From Acidobacteriota bacterium (GTDB lineage Bacteria; Acidobacteriota; Vicinamibacteria; Vicinamibacterales; 2-12-FULL-66-21), in NCBI GenBank assembly GCA_020200195.1, contig JAIVJE010000162.1:1-6940 (forward strand): a stretch of 6,940 nucleotides of DNA. Reading direction: 5' to 3'. The position numbers were made by a program, and so were the translations under genes. This document shows positions 5,720 to 6,940 of the stretch, piece by piece; positions within the stretch are counted from its first letter, which is position 1; each line of letters starts with the position of its first letter. The notes under the pieces were generated by a model. It saw only the letters and a program-made list of their open reading frames with translations, had not been told where the DNA came from and ran no database searches.

Positions 5720-6382
5720 ATGGCTTTGAACATTGGTGATCAGGCGCCGGATTTCGAGGCAGAGACTACAGAGGGCCACATTCGCTTCCACGATTGGCTT
5801 GGCGACTCGTGGGCGGTGCTGTTCTCACACCCCAAAGATTTTACGCCTGTTTGCACGACGGAACTGGGCTACATGGCAAAGCTCAAGCCCGAGTTCGACA
5901 AGCGGAACACGAAAATCATCGGACTCAGCGTCGACCCGGTCGACAACCACAAGCGATGGTCGAACGACATCAAGGAGACTCAAGGTCATGCGCCGAACTA
6001 TCCGATGATCGGCGATACCGACCTCACAGTGTCCAAGCTCTGGGGCATGCTCCCGGCGACGCTCCAGGGCTCGTGTGATGGCAGAACCCCGGCAGACAAT
6101 CAGACGGTGCGCAACGTCTTTGTCATCGGTCCCGACAAGAAAATCAAGCTCATCATCGTGTATCCGATGACGACCGGGCGTAATTTTGATGAGGTGCTGC
6201 GCGTCATCGATTCCCTGCAGCTGACGGCGAAGCACAAAGTCGCGACGCCGGTCAATTGGAAGCAGGGTGAGGATGTGATCATTGCGGGCTCCGTCTCTGA
6301 CGAAGAGGCAAAGGCGACATATCCGCAAGGCTGGAAGGCTCCCAGGCCGTATATCCGGATCGTCCCGCAACCCAGGTCATAG
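5720..6382 (+). CDS. 1-Cys peroxiredoxin, Prx6-type
   Basis: 220 residues, the usual length of Prx6-subfamily proteins. The thioredoxin-fold core has SHPKDFTPVCTTE, with the PxxxTxxC motif formed by Pro38, Thr42 and peroxidatic Cys45, His37 just before it, and the conserved catalytic Arg131 in TVRNVFVIGPD. The long C-terminal arm (about 172-216), with PVNWKQGEDVII and YPQGWKAPRPYIR, is the Prx6 dimerisation extension. The other cysteine, Cys119, is not at a typical 2-Cys resolving position. The enzyme reduces hydrogen peroxide and organic hydroperoxides, using an external thiol to regenerate Cys45. The start is set by AGAGGAGG (5706-5713), 6 bases before ATG. It lies 16 bases after the transporter stop, so it is probably the third gene of the ArsR-rhodanese operon and links it to oxidant or persulfide stress. 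Confidence 0.95.
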   Translation: MALNIGDQAPDFEAETTEGHIRFHDWLGDSWAVLFSHPKDFTPVCTTELGYMAKLKPEFDKRNTKIIGLSVDPVDNHKRWSNDIKETQGHAPNYPMIGDTDLTVSKLWGMLPATLQGSCDGRTPADNQTVRNVFVIGPDKKIKLIIVYPMTTGRNFDEVLRVIDSLQLTAKHKVATPVNWKQGEDVIIAGSVSDEEAKATYPQGWKAPRPYIRIVPQPRS

Positions 6383-6421
6383 ACGCCGTCGCGGGAAACG
6401 GCAGTAGCGCTGACGTGCATC

Positions 6422-6442
6422 ACGACATGGGTTGTATGTCGT
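6422..6442 (+). repeat. Perfect 7-bp inverted repeat before the methyltransferase RBS
   Basis: ACGACAT (6422-6428) and ATGTCGT (6436-6442) enclose a 7-base loop, GGGTTGT. The right arm ends on the first base of the TAGGAG SD of the next gene. There is no following T-run, so it is not a classical intrinsic terminator. It could be an operator or an RNA hairpin that modulates ribosome access. A weaker GCCGT/ACGGC pair lies just upstream. The 72-base gap holds nothing else I can identify. Confidence 0.4.
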
Positions 6443-6454
6443 AGGAGCCACTGT

Positions 6455-6940
6455 GTGACTCCATGCTGTTCCGGATTCGGCGACGTCGCTGAAGGGCAGT
6501 TCAACGAACAGAAGGCCCGCAGCGAGTTGACCCGCTATCGCGATGCCGGTCCCGGATCGACAACGCGTCTGCTTCGTGACCTGCTCGCTGAGACATCTCC
6601 GGTCGATGGACTCCTGATCCTGGATATCGGTTCGGGTATTGGCGCGTTGGCCTTCGAGCTGCTTGAACACGGGGCCGGTCGCGCGATTGCGGTCGATGCA
6701 TCGTCCGCGTACCTCGCGGCCGCGGCCGAGGAAGCGGAGCGTCGCGGTCACACTGGCGGCATCCAGTTCGTGCGGGGCGATTTTCTTGATGTCGCCGGCC
6801 AGCTTCCAGCTACCCCGGTTGTTACCCTGGATCGCGTGATCTGCTGCTATCCGTGGTACGCCCGGCTCCTCGAGGAATCGCTCCGACATGCCGAGCGATG
6901 CTTTGCCTTCTCATATCCACGTGACGTGTGGTACGTGCGC
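6455..6940 (+). CDS. Class I SAM-dependent methyltransferase, C-terminally cut by window end
   Basis: 162 codons are visible with no stop. GTG 6455 is chosen because TAGGAG (6442-6447) lies 7 bases upstream and because the N-terminus MTPCCSGFGDV resembles a family that starts with a Cys pair. The Rossmann core shows motif I LDIGSGIGA (56-64), the acidic residue after strand 2 in AVDAS (Asp81), GDF (108-110) with Asp109, and VTLDRVICCYPWY (123-135) as motif IV. SYPRDVWYVR closes the visible part. In general style it resembles the small methyltransferases often auto-annotated as Mg-protoporphyrin O-methyltransferase-like, but nothing else here suggests chlorophyll synthesis, so the substrate is open. 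It lies 72 bases after the peroxiredoxin on the same strand and may be the fourth gene of that unit or start a new one; the hairpin in the gap leaves this undecided. Confidence 0.8.
   Translation, partial: MTPCCSGFGDVAEGQFNEQKARSELTRYRDAGPGSTTRLLRDLLAETSPVDGLLILDIGSGIGALAFELLEHGAGRAIAVDASSAYLAAAAEEAERRGHTGGIQFVRGDFLDVAGQLPATPVVTLDRVICCYPWYARLLEESLRHAERCFAFSYPRDVWYVR

Noticed and set aside
1..6940. CRISPR array, insertion sequence or prophage signs
   Set aside because: No regularly spaced direct repeats, no transposase or integrase motifs and no terminal inverted repeats were seen on either strand.

Overview
The window is high-GC bacterial DNA with dense gene packing. Codon use, the style of the GH3 and ligase proteins, and start sites that are often GTG or lack a Shine-Dalgarno (SD) sequence suggest a soil or sediment Acidobacteriota lineage such as Vicinamibacteria. 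That placement is inference from general resemblance; the window holds no phylogenetic marker such as rRNA.

Left part (1-852): two molybdenum-cofactor genes on the minus strand, moaB followed by the 5' end of moeA, joined by an ATGA stop/start overlap. They diverge from a secreted family 3 glycoside hydrolase (853-2694, plus strand) of the beta-N-acetylglucosaminidase (NagZ-like) type with the His/Asp dyad and nucleophile intact. The 245 bp between them carry a promoter-like element close to each start codon.

Middle (2695-3636): a complete tRNA-Arg(ACG) with its own TATAAT box, two perfect 10-bp palindromes around TGACGTCA, and then a broken LigD-type ATP-dependent DNA ligase. The ligase keeps its adenylation lysine region and its OB-fold end. 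It has lost a central block and shifts frame at the junction, so it is a pseudogene or an assembly artefact.

Right part (3637-6940): the most interesting section, a compact plus-strand cluster. It begins with a promoter overlapped by a 7-bp inverted repeat, then an ArsR-type DNA-binding domain fused to a rhodanese domain, a 12-helix MFS transporter three bases later, and a 1-Cys (Prx6-type) peroxiredoxin. A class I SAM-dependent methyltransferase with an N-terminal Cys-Cys pair runs off the window end. The simplest reading is an autoregulated thiol-, sulfane-sulfur- or oxidant-responsive unit: a sensor that may read persulfide state through its own rhodanese domain, an exporter, and a peroxide or persulfide reductase. 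The inducer and transported substrate cannot be read from sequence. A 12-codon in-frame start with a perfect AAGGAGG sits inside the end of the transporter gene, just ahead of the peroxiredoxin.

First genes of apparent transcription units (moaB, GH3, arsR) lack a clear SD and begin 7-11 bases after a -10-like box, while genes inside the right-hand cluster have good SD sequences. This fits a mixed leaderless/SD translation style.
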